Of a stretch of DNA of 64,000 bases, positions 33,967-43,068 are shown one piece after another (the first letter of the stretch is position 1; each line of letters opens with the position of its first letter). The position numbers were made by a program, and so were the translations under genes. Location: positions 3,112,001 to 3,176,000 of the forward strand of contig NZ_CP090557.1 in the NCBI RefSeq assembly GCF_021484805.1, read 5' to 3'. The notes beneath the pieces are model-generated. The model was given only the letters and a program-made list of their open reading frames with translations. It was not told the origin of the DNA and did no database searches. This DNA comes from Tellurirhabdus bombi. GTDB lineage: Bacteria > Bacteroidota > Bacteroidia > Cytophagales > Spirosomataceae.

Positions 33967-34261
33967 GGCAGCGCTATTTTAAATACATGCTAGCTAATGA
34001 TATTATACAAAAGCAATATGCATTTTTAAGAATATAAAAACCAGTATTTAGTTACTTTTTGTTATCTAAATAGAAGATAGTGAAACATTATGTTGGCGAT
34101 ATATCATAAAAGGTAGCAGTAAATGTATTGCTTTTCTTTTCTAATAGGATAGTTATAGTTTGCATAAAACGTTTCTGATCAAGGCATACGATAAGTCCTA
34201 AAACCTTCTGAAGCAAAGCCGAGTAGTGTATAAAAACCCAATTTCAACCCGACGATTGCTT

Positions 34262-34738
34262 ATGAAAATCGAGACAAACAACCCGATGAAGGAGCTGGGA
34301 ACAGCTATCGGCGTCGGCATACTGGCTGGTTTTGCTGGCACGGTAGCCATTACCATCTCACAAATGATTGAAATGCAAATCACGAAGCGCCCAGCCAGCA
34401 CCGTTCCTGCCGATGCAGTTTCTAAAGTGCTGGATGTGAAACCCGTGAGAAAAGCCAAGAAGGAACAGGTTTCGCAGGAAATTCACTGGACGTACGGCAC
34501 CGCCTGGGGCATTCCCCGGGGTGTATTGGCCCTAGCGGGCGTGAAAGGATGGCCGGCGACGCTGGCGCATTTTGTGGCAATCTGGGGCGCTGAGCTGGTG
34601 ATGCTGCCTAGCCTCGATTTGGCACCACCCGTGACCGAAGCAAAACCCGAGACAACAGCCATTGATGGGTTGCACCACGCCGTTTATGCGCTGGCCGCCG
34701 GGATAGCCTACGATGCTATCGATTCGTTGGATAAGTAA
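34262..34738 (+). CDS. Small integral membrane protein of unknown function (YagU/DUF1440-like)
   Basis: 158 residues from ATG 34262; the frame extends to a GTG 12 codons upstream. Hydrophobic segments are about 8-32, 87-107 and 128-148. The motif HWTYGTAWGIPRGVLALAG resembles the YagU/DUF1440 inner-membrane proteins, but the match is by eye only. No catalytic residues are apparent. A terminator follows at 34827. It is isolated between umuDC and a convergent small gene. Confidence 0.6.
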   Translation: MKIETNNPMKELGTAIGVGILAGFAGTVAITISQMIEMQITKRPASTVPADAVSKVLDVKPVRKAKKEQVSQEIHWTYGTAWGIPRGVLALAGVKGWPATLAHFVAIWGAELVMLPSLDLAPPVTEAKPETTAIDGLHHAVYALAAGIAYDAIDSLDK

Positions 34739-34826
34739 TAGAAAGCCAGGAGCATTGCCTTACGCCAGATTCAAAGCTGGATGTACGACGCTGTTTCCTT
34801 GCTTGTTAGTAAGCTAAACTAAGTTG

Positions 34827-34863
34827 AATCGGAGGGCTAGATAAAATCGCCTTCCGATTTTTT
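34827..34863 (+). terminator. Terminator overlapping the end of the convergent small gene
   Basis: AATCGGAGGGC (34827-34837) pairs with GCCTTCCGATT (34849-34859) with one G-T wobble, then TTTT. It ends the membrane-protein gene's transcript. The stem loop contains the stop codon region of the minus-strand gene at 34837, so the two genes share these bases. Confidence 0.8.
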
Positions 34864-35022
34864 AGTAATCCGCAACTCGCTGAGGGCAAACCATTCTTCA
34901 GAATCATCACTCAGGCTGCAAAGTGCCTTGTCGTCCTCCGTGCTTAGCACATCCATTTCCTGCCCCTGATTGACTGCCGGGTTAACGTGACAAACGCGGT
35001 CGCCATAATTGATTTCTTCCAT
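34837..35022 (-). CDS. Small hypothetical protein
   Basis: 61 residues from ATG 35022 (MEEINYGDRVCHVNP); the frame stays open nine codons further upstream. It is acidic, with one segment LSDDSEEWFALSELRITKK, and no membrane helix or signal peptide. The DRVCHVNPAVNQGQEMDVL pattern looks like a small SH3/KOW-like beta barrel, as in short proteins that give local genome context such as DUF5818-type, but I cannot assign a family. Plausible as a gene because of its length and the protein-like composition. It sits between the LytS-type kinases and a membrane protein. Confidence 0.5.
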   Translation of the reverse strand: MEEINYGDRVCHVNPAVNQGQEMDVLSTEDDKALCSLSDDSEEWFALSELRITKKSEGDFI

Positions 35023-35129
35023 TGCTGAGTAGGTTGTTATTCTGCGCAATCATACGCGAAGGCGGGCAGGAAAGCAATCGCCAAACTAGAATACGCTGAA
35101 AAGATTAGGCTGTGGTATTATTGAGCAAC

Positions 35130-36206
35130 TCACTGATTCTTATCACTGGTCAACGGCGCAAGTAAAGGTAAGGTCACCGTAAAATGGGTCGAACTCTGGT
35201 CGATAATCGGTTGGGTCGTTGCGAGCAGTTGGTATTTTGCTATAATGTTGGCTAAGCCAACACGGTTGGAAGCAATGCGGGCGGTTTTGGCCTGGAGGTT
35301 ATTCCGAACGTGTAAGTTTCCTTCCGGGCTAGTGTAAATTTCGATGGTGAGCGGTTTCGTTGTCTGAATAATGTTGTGCTTGACCGCATTTTCGACCAAC
35401 AGTTGCAACGTCAGCGGTGGAATCTGGTACGTCATGTACGAGTCCTCAATGGATACATGCAGGTGCAGGCCCAATCCGTGTCGTGTCCGCAGCAAATGGT
35501 AATACGATTGAATAAAGTTGAGTTCAACGGCTAGAGTGGTTAACTCCTGTTCGTTATTTTGGAGCAGGTAACGGTAAACTTTGGCCATTTCGTCTACGAA
35601 TTGTTCGGCGCGTTCGGGCTCATCGGCAATCATAGACGAAAGCGAATTTAAGCTATTGAACAGAAAGTGCGGATTGATCTGGCTTTTCAGACTTTGCAGC
35701 TGGCTTTGCAAACGCGCCTTTTTGAGTTGTTCCTTCCCCAGCCGGTTCTCCTGCCACATCGCCAGCGAATAGAGCGTTTCGTAAAGCAGAACCAATATGA
35801 ATATGGCTCCTAAGTCAAAGATGTAAACCAGGGCTACCGAATCGTAGGTAAGCTGCGAGTTAAAGGGCTTAAATTGAATAAAAAACCACGTGTATACGGC
35901 CAGAAAAGAGCCTGAAAGAAACGAAAAAGCGACAAAAAGCAATAAAGACCGTTGGATGGTTTGCCGCAGACTAGGGTAGCGCCGGGCAATGGCCGTTGCC
36001 GCCCAATCGTGGGTCATAAAAGCGACGGTAGTCATAAGCCAGAATGTAAGCGTTCCTACCGCAAAAGTCTGAATATCATTTCCGTAAGGGTCGCCAATGA
36101 ATAAATAACTAATAAAAGGCACAAACCAGGGCACCAGTAGCGCGTATGTCCATTGGCCGCGGGGACTAAACCGCCAGAAAGAGCGAGTAAGTAGCGTTTG
36201 GGTCAT
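35130..36206 (-). CDS. LytS/AlgZ-type membrane sensor histidine kinase
   Basis: A 358-residue His_kinase (PF06580) protein. About four hydrophobic helices occupy residues 20-150. The phosphoacceptor is His180 in QINPHFLFNSLNSLS. The ATPase region keeps PPLTLQLLVENAVKHNI and the G-box-like VGLANIIAKYQ. It normally works with a LytTR response regulator, but none is adjacent. It overlaps the preceding paralogous kinase gene by four bases, so the pair is one operon, probably a tandem duplication. Confidence 0.9.
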   Translation of the reverse strand: MTQTLLTRSFWRFSPRGQWTYALLVPWFVPFISYLFIGDPYGNDIQTFAVGTLTFWLMTTVAFMTHDWAATAIARRYPSLRQTIQRSLLLFVAFSFLSGSFLAVYTWFFIQFKPFNSQLTYDSVALVYIFDLGAIFILVLLYETLYSLAMWQENRLGKEQLKKARLQSQLQSLKSQINPHFLFNSLNSLSSMIADEPERAEQFVDEMAKVYRYLLQNNEQELTTLAVELNFIQSYYHLLRTRHGLGLHLHVSIEDSYMTYQIPPLTLQLLVENAVKHNIIQTTKPLTIEIYTSPEGNLHVRNNLQAKTARIASNRVGLANIIAKYQLLATTQPIIDQSSTHFTVTLPLLAPLTSDKNQ

Positions 36207-37303
36207 AAGGCAGGTGCGGTCGATTGCAGTGGTAAATCGACCGTAAAATAATGATCGTCGGGCACAACCTGAATGGGGCCGTAATTAAATTGCTGATACC
36301 GGGCAATCAGCGTGGCCAACGCGGCTCGTCTCAGCGGCACTTTTACTTGGCGTTTGTTAATCGTGTTCTGAACCAGCAGACGATCGGAATTAGTGGTTTT
36401 AATGGTAATGTGAAGGGGACGACTCGTTGTAACAGCGTTGTGTTTTAAGGCATTATCTACCAGGAGTTGCAGGGTTAGAGGAGGAAGTAAGTTGCACTGG
36501 TAGTGGTCGGCTACGTCGATCTGCAACGTAAATCCCGCCCCATAACGGGTAGAAAGCAAATAAGAATAGGAGCGGATAAACTGTATTTCTGCTTCCAGCG
36601 TGGTCAACCGATTCTCGCCCACCTGCAACAGATACCGGTAAACCTTGGCCAGTTCATCCACAAACTGTTCGGCTTGCTGCGGATTTTCGCCAATCAATAC
36701 GGATAAGGAATTCAGGCTGTTAAATAGAAAATGCGGATTGACCTGCTCCCTGATTTCGTTGAGCTGAGTTTGTAAATTTTCCTGCTCAAACTGCTGGTAC
36801 TCCAGTTTATTAACCCGCCACTGCGTAAAGGCATACGCAAATTCGCAAAGCCCCGCCGCCAGAATGTTGATCAGCGCAAAAAAGAGAAGAATCCAGAGGG
36901 CGGCTTGGGGTTGATATCGGTAGCCGTATAGATTAAGGGCGTCGAAGCTCCGCATCATGCCCTGGGCAAACAACAGGCTTAGCAACACAAACAGAAAGGC
37001 CAGAAGGCCAACCCGGTAGACGGATTGATGAGGCTCTGGAAAGCGTTTGATAACCCGCCACGCAATGTTAACCGTCAAGGCAGTAGCCAGCATGGTAGTG
37101 CCCGTGAGGGTGAGGGATATTCCCAGAAAGGTTGACCAACTGGAAAGATATCTGGCGCCCCAGAACAAGTGGCCTGCCAGTGGCACAAACCAGGGAAGAA
37201 CCACAAGGCAAGCCTGGGCGTAAATTCTGCCCAGCTTCATTCTGGCGTCAAGCCGCTCGCTGAAAATTGTCCGTAATTTACTTTGCAGTAAAGGCAGCAC
37301 CAT
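36203..37303 (-). CDS. LytS-type histidine kinase paralogue with degenerate ATP-binding motif
   Basis: A 366-residue paralogue of the next gene: four hydrophobic helices, then His191 in QVNPHFLFNSLNSLS and PPLTLQLLVDNALKHN. At the glycine motif (GLANI in its neighbour) it reads RRAALATLIARYQ, so the G-box is degraded; ATP turnover may be weak or lost. It may act as a regulatory or dimerisation partner of the downstream kinase. It is the first gene of the pair. The start at MVLPLLQ is chosen; a second ATG lies 21 codons in. Confidence 0.88.
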   Translation of the reverse strand: MVLPLLQSKLRTIFSERLDARMKLGRIYAQACLVVLPWFVPLAGHLFWGARYLSSWSTFLGISLTLTGTTMLATALTVNIAWRVIKRFPEPHQSVYRVGLLAFLFVLLSLLFAQGMMRSFDALNLYGYRYQPQAALWILLFFALINILAAGLCEFAYAFTQWRVNKLEYQQFEQENLQTQLNEIREQVNPHFLFNSLNSLSVLIGENPQQAEQFVDELAKVYRYLLQVGENRLTTLEAEIQFIRSYSYLLSTRYGAGFTLQIDVADHYQCNLLPPLTLQLLVDNALKHNAVTTSRPLHITIKTTNSDRLLVQNTINKRQVKVPLRRAALATLIARYQQFNYGPIQVVPDDHYFTVDLPLQSTAPAL

Positions 37304-37366
37304 TCGGTAAATTTACGATCATTTCCGTAAAATCAGCGCGGAATGGTTACATCTCCTTCTGAAAAG

Positions 37367-38293
37367 CTAAACAATGGGTTTTCGCTTATGCACAAAGAGT
37401 TGCTTGATAACGAAGACAAACCAGCAGCCCGCAACGATAAATAAAATATCCAGCCCGAAGCGTTCCAGCCCTTCGACCGACAAAGCCCACTCACCACTGG
37501 CAAGACCCACCCCAATCGTGGCCGAGGCGTGAATAAAAGCCAGCGCAATAATAGGCCCGGCAATAAAGCTTTCCCGGTAGGAGGCAACCATAATGCCGCC
37601 CGCCAGCGCCCCGCAAACGGACATGATCATTTCCCGGCTGGTAGGCTCTGACAGATGCTTCACTTCCGGGTTAGTCGTAAAATCAATGACGCTGGCTGAA
37701 CCGGTCCATTGCATAATCCAGAAGGCCGCCGCCGCCGCTACGACGAGTAAGGCGTAACCCGCCAGCGTGGATTTTATGCCTTTTTTGATCAAGCCGGGCT
37801 TGCGTAACGTAATCCCCAACGACAGTTTGGCGAGTGGGTCAAAACCGGGTGCAATGACCGCCGCCGCTACGAAGGAAATGGCCTGAGGAGCCGGATCGGA
37901 TACCAGACCAACCGCCGCAACAGCACCGCCAATCGCCATCAGCGACAAGTAGTTAGCGGTAATGCAGCCGTTGTGTCTCAGGCCCGTTTCCATCTCTTCC
38001 CAGATGGCTTCGTCGTAGTCTTCTTCGATAAGACCGTCTTGTTGCGGATCAATCAGGCTAGCCTGTTCCGCAGTGGCGATGCTATACTCCGAGCCGGTAC
38101 AAATAGTCTGGATTTGCTGAAGGACTTTATCCGCTCCCCGGTTTAATACGCTGAGTGTCAATATGTCTCCTTTAGGCTTGATGGAGGCACCGCGTAGAAC
38201 GGCAAGCCCGATTACCTCCGGGTACGGACACAAATGGTCAATTAATTGGTCGGTTCGGTCGGCAGGTACGGAGACTTCCAGGGTCCGGTGCAT
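37367..38293 (-). CDS. DUF389 family membrane protein
   Basis: A 308-residue protein of the DUF389/TIGR00341 family. The cytoplasmic N-terminal ~115 residues are followed by a conserved core of 5-6 membrane helices (LMAIGGAVAAVGLVSDPAP, VAAAVIAPGFDPLAKLSLG). The family is common in Bacteroidota; its function is unknown. It lies upstream of the LytS-type kinases on the same strand, 64 bases away, so it may share their transcript. Confidence 0.85.
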   Translation of the reverse strand: MHRTLEVSVPADRTDQLIDHLCPYPEVIGLAVLRGASIKPKGDILTLSVLNRGADKVLQQIQTICTGSEYSIATAEQASLIDPQQDGLIEEDYDEAIWEEMETGLRHNGCITANYLSLMAIGGAVAAVGLVSDPAPQAISFVAAAVIAPGFDPLAKLSLGITLRKPGLIKKGIKSTLAGYALLVVAAAAAFWIMQWTGSASVIDFTTNPEVKHLSEPTSREMIMSVCGALAGGIMVASYRESFIAGPIIALAFIHASATIGVGLASGEWALSVEGLERFGLDILFIVAGCWFVFVIKQLFVHKRKPIV

Positions 38294-38419
38294 AGCGTTT
38301 AGGATGGGGGAAACAAATGAAAATGAGCCTGGTTCATCAGTTTTACTGAACCCTCATACCTACTAACTCCGTACGGAATCAATGGTTTAACCGAAATAGA
38401 AGCCAGCAGCGGCAAAAAA

Positions 38420-38450
38420 AATGAGTTACGAAATGGCTCCGTAACTCATT
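38420..38450 (-). terminator. Strong terminator of the Gfo/Idh operon
   Basis: AATGAGTTACG (38420-38430) and CGTAACTCATT (38440-38450) form an 11-bp perfect stem with a nine-base loop. On the minus strand it is followed directly by eight T. It lies 40 bases after the oxidoreductase stop, ending the two-gene operon on the minus strand. Confidence 0.92.
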
Positions 38451-38489
38451 CTATCTGATTTAGAAAAACGTTCTTGTGCGATTTTTTAT

Positions 38490-39833
38490 TTAGATGACCG
38501 GCTCCCAGCCTCTTTCGTATTCCCGGCCCCACAGTTTCATGGCGTCGCGGTCGCGAATGTGGCCGTTTTTCGAATCAACATCGAGCGGCTTGTTGGTGCG
38601 GTAAGCAATGTTGGCCAAGTGGCAAAGCAACACACTCTTGGCCCCTTCGTCAATCGGCGAAGCTTGTTTTTCTTTGCCCCGAATGGCTTCAAAGAAATTA
38701 ACCACGTGCCGCGTCGACATATCGCCGCCACCGCCCAGAGCGGTTCCGGCTTCGGCTCCTTTCGACTTGCTGTCTTTAATGACTTTGCCTTCGCGGCTGA
38801 ACAACTGGTAGCCACCCCGGTCAACGTAAACAGAGCCGTTGGTTCCGTAAATAATCGTTCCCCGATCGCTGCCGTAGGTCTTGTGCGCGTTGCGGCTTTT
38901 GCCGTCCCACTTGATGATTTTATTGCCGGGAAAGCGGAAGGTAGCGTCCATCGTGTCGTACATCACCCAACCGTCGTCCGCAAAGTGCCGCTTGGCCGCT
39001 TCGACCGCAACGTGTTCGGGGAAGTCAACTTTCAAGGCCCAGCGGGCTACGTCCAGTTCGTGGGTGGCGTTGTTACCACTTTCGGCGGTGCCGTAATCCC
39101 AGCCGTACCAGTGCCAATTGTAGTCCCAGGTGTCGTGCGTGTACGCTTTGCGGGGCGCGGGTCCCTGAAACAACTCCCAGTCCAGTCCGGTGGGCACGGG
39201 CGCTTTTTTAGGAATGGGCACCTCCCCGCGGGAAGCTGCATAAAAAGCAACGGCTTTGTAAGGCGTCCCGATCACGCCGTTGTGAATCTGGTTAATGATG
39301 TCGATGGACTCCAGGGAAGAGCGTTGCTGGTTTCCCATCTGAACCACCTTGTTGTATTTTTTCTGAAACGCTACCAGGAGTTCGCCTTCGCGCGGATTGT
39401 GGCTACACGGTTTTTCGACGTATACGTGCTTGCCGCCCTGCACCGCCATCCAGGTTCCCGGCGCGTGCCAGTGATCGGGCGTGGCGTTGATGAGCGCATC
39501 CACGTTTTTATCGGAAATAACTTTGCGAATGTCGTTTTCGAGCTTGGGTGTGTACGTGATGTGTTTGGCGAATTTCTTCACCGCCGCTTCACGTTGCTTC
39601 TGCATGACATCACACAGATATACCAGTTCTACATTGCTGTCTTTTTTGCCAATGGGTTCGTAGTAGGCGTCCAGTCGGCGACCAAGTCCGGCGATGGCTA
39701 TATTCAAACGTTCGTTAGCTCCCACGATTTTGGCGTAGCTTTTAGCCGACATGCCATTAGCCAATCCACCAAACGAAACCCCGGCGGTTCCCAGGGCTAC
39801 TTTTTTGATAAAATCTCTTCTGGAATTTTCCAT
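38490..39833 (-). CDS. Exported Gfo/Idh/MocA-family oxidoreductase
   Basis: A 447-residue protein with a twin-arginine signal (NSRRDFIKKVALGTAGVSFGG). The Rossmann domain has IAIAGLGRRLDAYYEP, EKPCSHNPREG is the catalytic Lys motif (Lys-Pro), and the second domain is the Gfo/Idh dehydrogenase beta-sheet. NAD(P)-linked sugar dehydrogenases or glycosidases of this group act on secreted sugars. It forms an operon with the sugar-phosphate-isomerase-like gene upstream (87-base gap) and ends at a strong terminator. The substrate is not identifiable. Confidence 0.9.
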   Translation of the reverse strand: MENSRRDFIKKVALGTAGVSFGGLANGMSAKSYAKIVGANERLNIAIAGLGRRLDAYYEPIGKKDSNVELVYLCDVMQKQREAAVKKFAKHITYTPKLENDIRKVISDKNVDALINATPDHWHAPGTWMAVQGGKHVYVEKPCSHNPREGELLVAFQKKYNKVVQMGNQQRSSLESIDIINQIHNGVIGTPYKAVAFYAASRGEVPIPKKAPVPTGLDWELFQGPAPRKAYTHDTWDYNWHWYGWDYGTAESGNNATHELDVARWALKVDFPEHVAVEAAKRHFADDGWVMYDTMDATFRFPGNKIIKWDGKSRNAHKTYGSDRGTIIYGTNGSVYVDRGGYQLFSREGKVIKDSKSKGAEAGTALGGGGDMSTRHVVNFFEAIRGKEKQASPIDEGAKSVLLCHLANIAYRTNKPLDVDSKNGHIRDRDAMKLWGREYERGWEPVI

Positions 39834-39920
39834 GAATTACAGATGCTTAAAAAGCAATATTATTAAAACAAGCCCATTCAGACAAAGCCCGAAACGCCCA
39901 ATCTGGGCCAAATAAGCAGG

Positions 39921-40784
39921 TTATGCCTTGCGTTTTCCAGATCTCGACGCGTCGCAGACACCTTTGAAATACCCCACCGATTCGGCAATACCCGCCAGCG
40001 GATCTTTCATGTCTTTTTCGTATTCCAGGCTACAGCTCCCACTGTATTTAACTTTCCGCAGCATTTGCACAAACGCCGGAATGTCGATCACGCCCCGGCC
40101 CAGTTCGCAGGTTTTCCCCGCCTTGGAAGCCGCCGTAACATTCTTGAGGTGAATGTCGAAAATGCGTTTGGAATAGGTTTGCAGGTCCGCTACCGGATCA
40201 TCGCCGTTGCGCTTATCGTGGCCCATATCGAAGCAGAAGCCAATCCGGGAATCCAGGTCTTTGATGGCGTTGTGGATAGAAATGGCGTTAGGGTACAGCT
40301 CAATATCGGGTCCGTGATTGTGGATGGCGAACCGGAAATCGTACTCTTTTACTTTCTTATCGACGTATGGGAGAAGCTCCGTATTGGGAACACCGATAAT
40401 GAGTTTGACACCGACGCGTTTGGCGTAGGCGAAGGCGTTGTCCACCTCCTGGTTTGTTTTCATGTAAATCGGACCAACGGCATAGCCCGTCACCCCCGAA
40501 TTTTTCAGCTTTTCGTGAAAGGCGGCAATTTGCTCGGGCGTGCTGGCGTAGGGGAGGTGGAAGTCCTTGATGCATAGGTAATGCACATCGGTTTTCTTCA
40601 TCATTTCCAGGGCCTGATCCAGATTGAAATGAACAAACGTATAGCCCGCCATGCCCAACTTGAACAAATCCTCATTGGCAGAATCGCGCATTTCGGGCGC
40701 ATTAGCAGAAGCGACGGCGGGAGTCATGCTGGCTAGGGCCATGTAGCCGCCGGCATTTTTTAGAAAAGATCTTCGTGTTGTCAT
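39921..40784 (-). CDS. Exported sugar phosphate isomerase/epimerase-like TIM barrel
   Basis: A 287-residue xylose-isomerase-like TIM barrel (AP_endonuc_2 family). A twin-arginine signal (TTRRSFLKNAGGYMALASM) directs export. Barrel motifs: RFAIHNHGPD, FCFDMGHDKRNGDD and CSLEYEKDM, with the metal-binding Glu/Asp/His positions. It is the first gene of an operon with the Gfo/Idh oxidoreductase, a common pairing for inositol or sugar catabolism. The 205-base gap upstream is shared with a divergent OsmC gene. Confidence 0.88.
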   Translation of the reverse strand: MTTRRSFLKNAGGYMALASMTPAVASANAPEMRDSANEDLFKLGMAGYTFVHFNLDQALEMMKKTDVHYLCIKDFHLPYASTPEQIAAFHEKLKNSGVTGYAVGPIYMKTNQEVDNAFAYAKRVGVKLIIGVPNTELLPYVDKKVKEYDFRFAIHNHGPDIELYPNAISIHNAIKDLDSRIGFCFDMGHDKRNGDDPVADLQTYSKRIFDIHLKNVTAASKAGKTCELGRGVIDIPAFVQMLRKVKYSGSCSLEYEKDMKDPLAGIAESVGYFKGVCDASRSGKRKA

Positions 40785-40838
40785 CGGTAATGACTGGTCA
40801 ATTTTGGCGCTTTTTACAGTAAGGCAAGCTAAGGTACT

Positions 40839-40862
40839 TTTTACTTATAAAGCAAAGTAAAA
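40839..40862. promoter_or_regulatory. Imperfect palindrome in the OsmC/isomerase gap
   Basis: TTTTACTT (40839-40846) and AAGTAAAA (40855-40862) are reverse complements around eight bases, in the intergenic region between the divergent isomerase and OsmC genes. The composition is AT-rich, so chance is possible. Confidence 0.3.
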
Positions 40863-40989
40863 GTCGGGATAAATCGGCTAGAACGCCGTTTACGTACTAT
40901 TTCGTTGCCAATAAAATTCATTTGGCTTGCTTGCAAGCCTGGTTCAGTAAACGCTTTTTTATAAATTTCGTCAGTGAATTAAACGCCCA

Positions 40990-41475
40990 ATGAAAGGACA
41001 GCATAGCTACACGTCAACCATTCGATGGACGGGCAACAAAGGCCAGGGAACGATGGATTATCGGGCGTATGACCGGAATTTTACGCTGTTGCATCCGGGT
41101 AAAGCGGATATTCTGGGATCATCAGACCCGGCCTTTCGGGGCGATAAAACCAGGCATAACCCGGAAGATTTGTTGGTCGATTCGTTGGCGTCTTGCCACA
41201 TGCTGTGGTACCTGCATTTGTGTGCCGAGGCGGGGATTGTTGTTGTGGCGTATGAGGGCGAGGCCACGGGTATTATGGAAGAAACTGCGGATGGCGGTGG
41301 CCGTTTTACGGAGGTAACGCTTCGTCCCATCGTCACTATAACCGATCCCCAGCTTATAGATCAGGCCAACGCCTTGCACCACCGCGCCAATCAGCTTTGC
41401 TTTATTGCGAACTCAGTAAATTTTCCGGTTTTGCACCAGCCAATCTGTCGGGTTAGCGAAGAGCGGGCGCATTAG
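40990..41475 (+). CDS. OsmC family peroxiredoxin-like protein
   Basis: A 161-residue OsmC-fold protein of the YhfA/Ohr group. The two reactive Cys positions are Cys69 in LASCHML and Cys137 in NQLCFIANS, as expected for organic-hydroperoxide reductases. Family members protect against organic peroxides. It has its own promoter region and is divergent from the isomerase operon. It is followed by a gap with short TCAC tandem repeats. Confidence 0.85.
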   Translation: MKGQHSYTSTIRWTGNKGQGTMDYRAYDRNFTLLHPGKADILGSSDPAFRGDKTRHNPEDLLVDSLASCHMLWYLHLCAEAGIVVVAYEGEATGIMEETADGGGRFTEVTLRPIVTITDPQLIDQANALHHRANQLCFIANSVNFPVLHQPICRVSEERAH

Positions 41476-41647
41476 CGCTGGGGCGAGAAATGAGGGAGAG
41501 AGCAAAAGAGTGAATAAGTGGCTAAATTTCAGGGCGTTACTCCTGTGGAAGTCTGAGTTAAATCGGCGTGATTACTCGGACTGTCGATGGAGTTAATTCA
41601 CTGGAAGCCATGCGCTCATTCTCTCTTTCACTCACTCACTCATTTAC

Positions 41648-42772
41648 TTAATTATTCGACAAACTGTCTGTTTGCCGGAAGCTTTTCATGATCCAGCCAC
41701 CGCCAATGACATCGTCACCTTCGTAGAAAACGGCTGCCTGACCGGGAGCGATGGCGCTAACGCCCTGCTCAAACAAAACATTGATCTGGTCGTCGGAAAC
41801 CTGCGATATCAGGGCCGGAGTACCAGCGTCTTTATACCGAATTTTAGTAACCGTTTCGAGCGGTTTTTCGATGCGGTCGTATTTTTGTAGATTCAGTTTT
41901 CGGACTACCATCCCGTCGCGGTACAAGTCTTTGTCGAGCCCCAGCACCACTTCGTTGGTATCTTTCCGGATTTCGGTCACAAACACCGGGTGTCCCAGCG
42001 CGATGCCTAAGCCTTTGCGTTGGCCGATGGTGTAGAACGGATAGCCTTCGTGCTTGCCCACGACGCGGCCATCTTCCATTACAAAATTACCGCCTGCTAC
42101 CTCTTTTTCGAGCGTCGGAATCCGGCGTTTCAGGAAGCCCCGGTAGTCGTTGTCGGGAACGAAGCAGATTTCGTAGGATTCCGATTTCGTAACCAGTTCA
42201 AGAAAGCCCCGTTCGGTGGCCATTTCGCGGATTTCGGATTTACGCAGATGGCCCAGCGGTAGTTTGGTGCGGCTCAGGCTTTCCTGCGAAACCCCCCATA
42301 AAACATACGACTGGTCTTTCAGGGTATCAACGCCTTTGGAAATAATATGGCGGTTGTTTTCTTCCCGGATATGCGCGTAATGTCCCGTCGCAATGAACTC
42401 GCAATCAAGGCGGTCGGCGCGGCGGAGCAGGGCGTCCCATTTGATGTGTGTGTTGCACAAAACGCAGGGATTAGGGGTCCGTCCCTCGAGGTATTCGCCC
42501 GTAAAATGGTCGATAACCGAATCGCCAAACTCATTCCGAATGTCTAAGATATAATGGGGAAAGCCCAGATTGACGGCAATGTTGCGGGCGTCGTTGATGG
42601 AATCCAGGCTGCAACAACCGGTTTCTTTTTTAGAACCGCCGGAGGAGGCATAATCCCATGTTTTCATGGTCATACCGATTACTTCGTAGCCTTGTTCGTG
42701 CAGCAGAACTGCTGCCAGGGAGGAGTCGATGCCGCCACTCATGGCGACCAAAATGCGTCCGTGTTTACTCAT
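41648..42772 (-). CDS. mnmA: tRNA-specific 2-thiouridylase
   Basis: A 374-residue MnmA. The PP-loop is MSGGIDSSLA (residues 11-20). The catalytic Cys pair (E. coli Cys102/Cys199 equivalents) is Cys106 in NPCVLCN and Cys203 in YEICFVPD. An extra Cys53-Cys54 in ETGCCSLDSINDAR is a common Bacteroidota variant. It thiolates U34 of tRNA-Lys, Glu and Gln. It stands alone; the gaps on both sides hold no recognised partners. Confidence 0.95.
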   Translation of the reverse strand: MSKHGRILVAMSGGIDSSLAAVLLHEQGYEVIGMTMKTWDYASSGGSKKETGCCSLDSINDARNIAVNLGFPHYILDIRNEFGDSVIDHFTGEYLEGRTPNPCVLCNTHIKWDALLRRADRLDCEFIATGHYAHIREENNRHIISKGVDTLKDQSYVLWGVSQESLSRTKLPLGHLRKSEIREMATERGFLELVTKSESYEICFVPDNDYRGFLKRRIPTLEKEVAGGNFVMEDGRVVGKHEGYPFYTIGQRKGLGIALGHPVFVTEIRKDTNEVVLGLDKDLYRDGMVVRKLNLQKYDRIEKPLETVTKIRYKDAGTPALISQVSDDQINVLFEQGVSAIAPGQAAVFYEGDDVIGGGWIMKSFRQTDSLSNN

Positions 42773-43068
42773 GCGATCTGCCAGGGTTCAAAGCCCTGCG
42801 ATGATTTAATTTGTATTGATTTTCGGTAAATTTGATAAAGCTAAAAGCAACGCAAAAGTACAATTTCAAACCGAAATGGCTTGCTTTTATAGATACAGTA
42901 CTACACTACAGGTATAGTCTAACAATTTTTCAGCCAAATCCATTCGCGTTATAACGCACAAATGTAGCACTTTCTGGCTAGTCGAATTTTTGAAGACTTA
43001 AAACCGGCTTTTCAAAGCTTCATGAAACGATTAAAAAGCATGTAATTTCAGGATGTTGGGAAATAGCG

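Noticed and set aside
33967-34261. SOS/LexA box upstream of umuD
   Set aside because: No known LexA-box consensus could be placed. The GCTAGC palindrome (33989-33994) is only six bases and expected by chance in AT-rich DNA.
38559-39866. 435-codon open frame on the plus strand, antisense to the Gfo/Idh oxidoreductase
   Set aside because: The oxidoreductase has clear motifs, a signal and a terminator. The antisense frame has no family features and is a by-product of the GC-rich codon pattern.
41628-41643. TCAC tandem tract as a CRISPR-like or VNTR element
   Set aside because: About four 4-base units with no spacers; it is a short simple repeat only.
42851-42870. mnmA promoter with -7 element TACTTTTG on the minus strand
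   Set aside because: The -7 match is exact, but no TTG lies at a 17-23 base spacing upstream, so the promoter call was not made.
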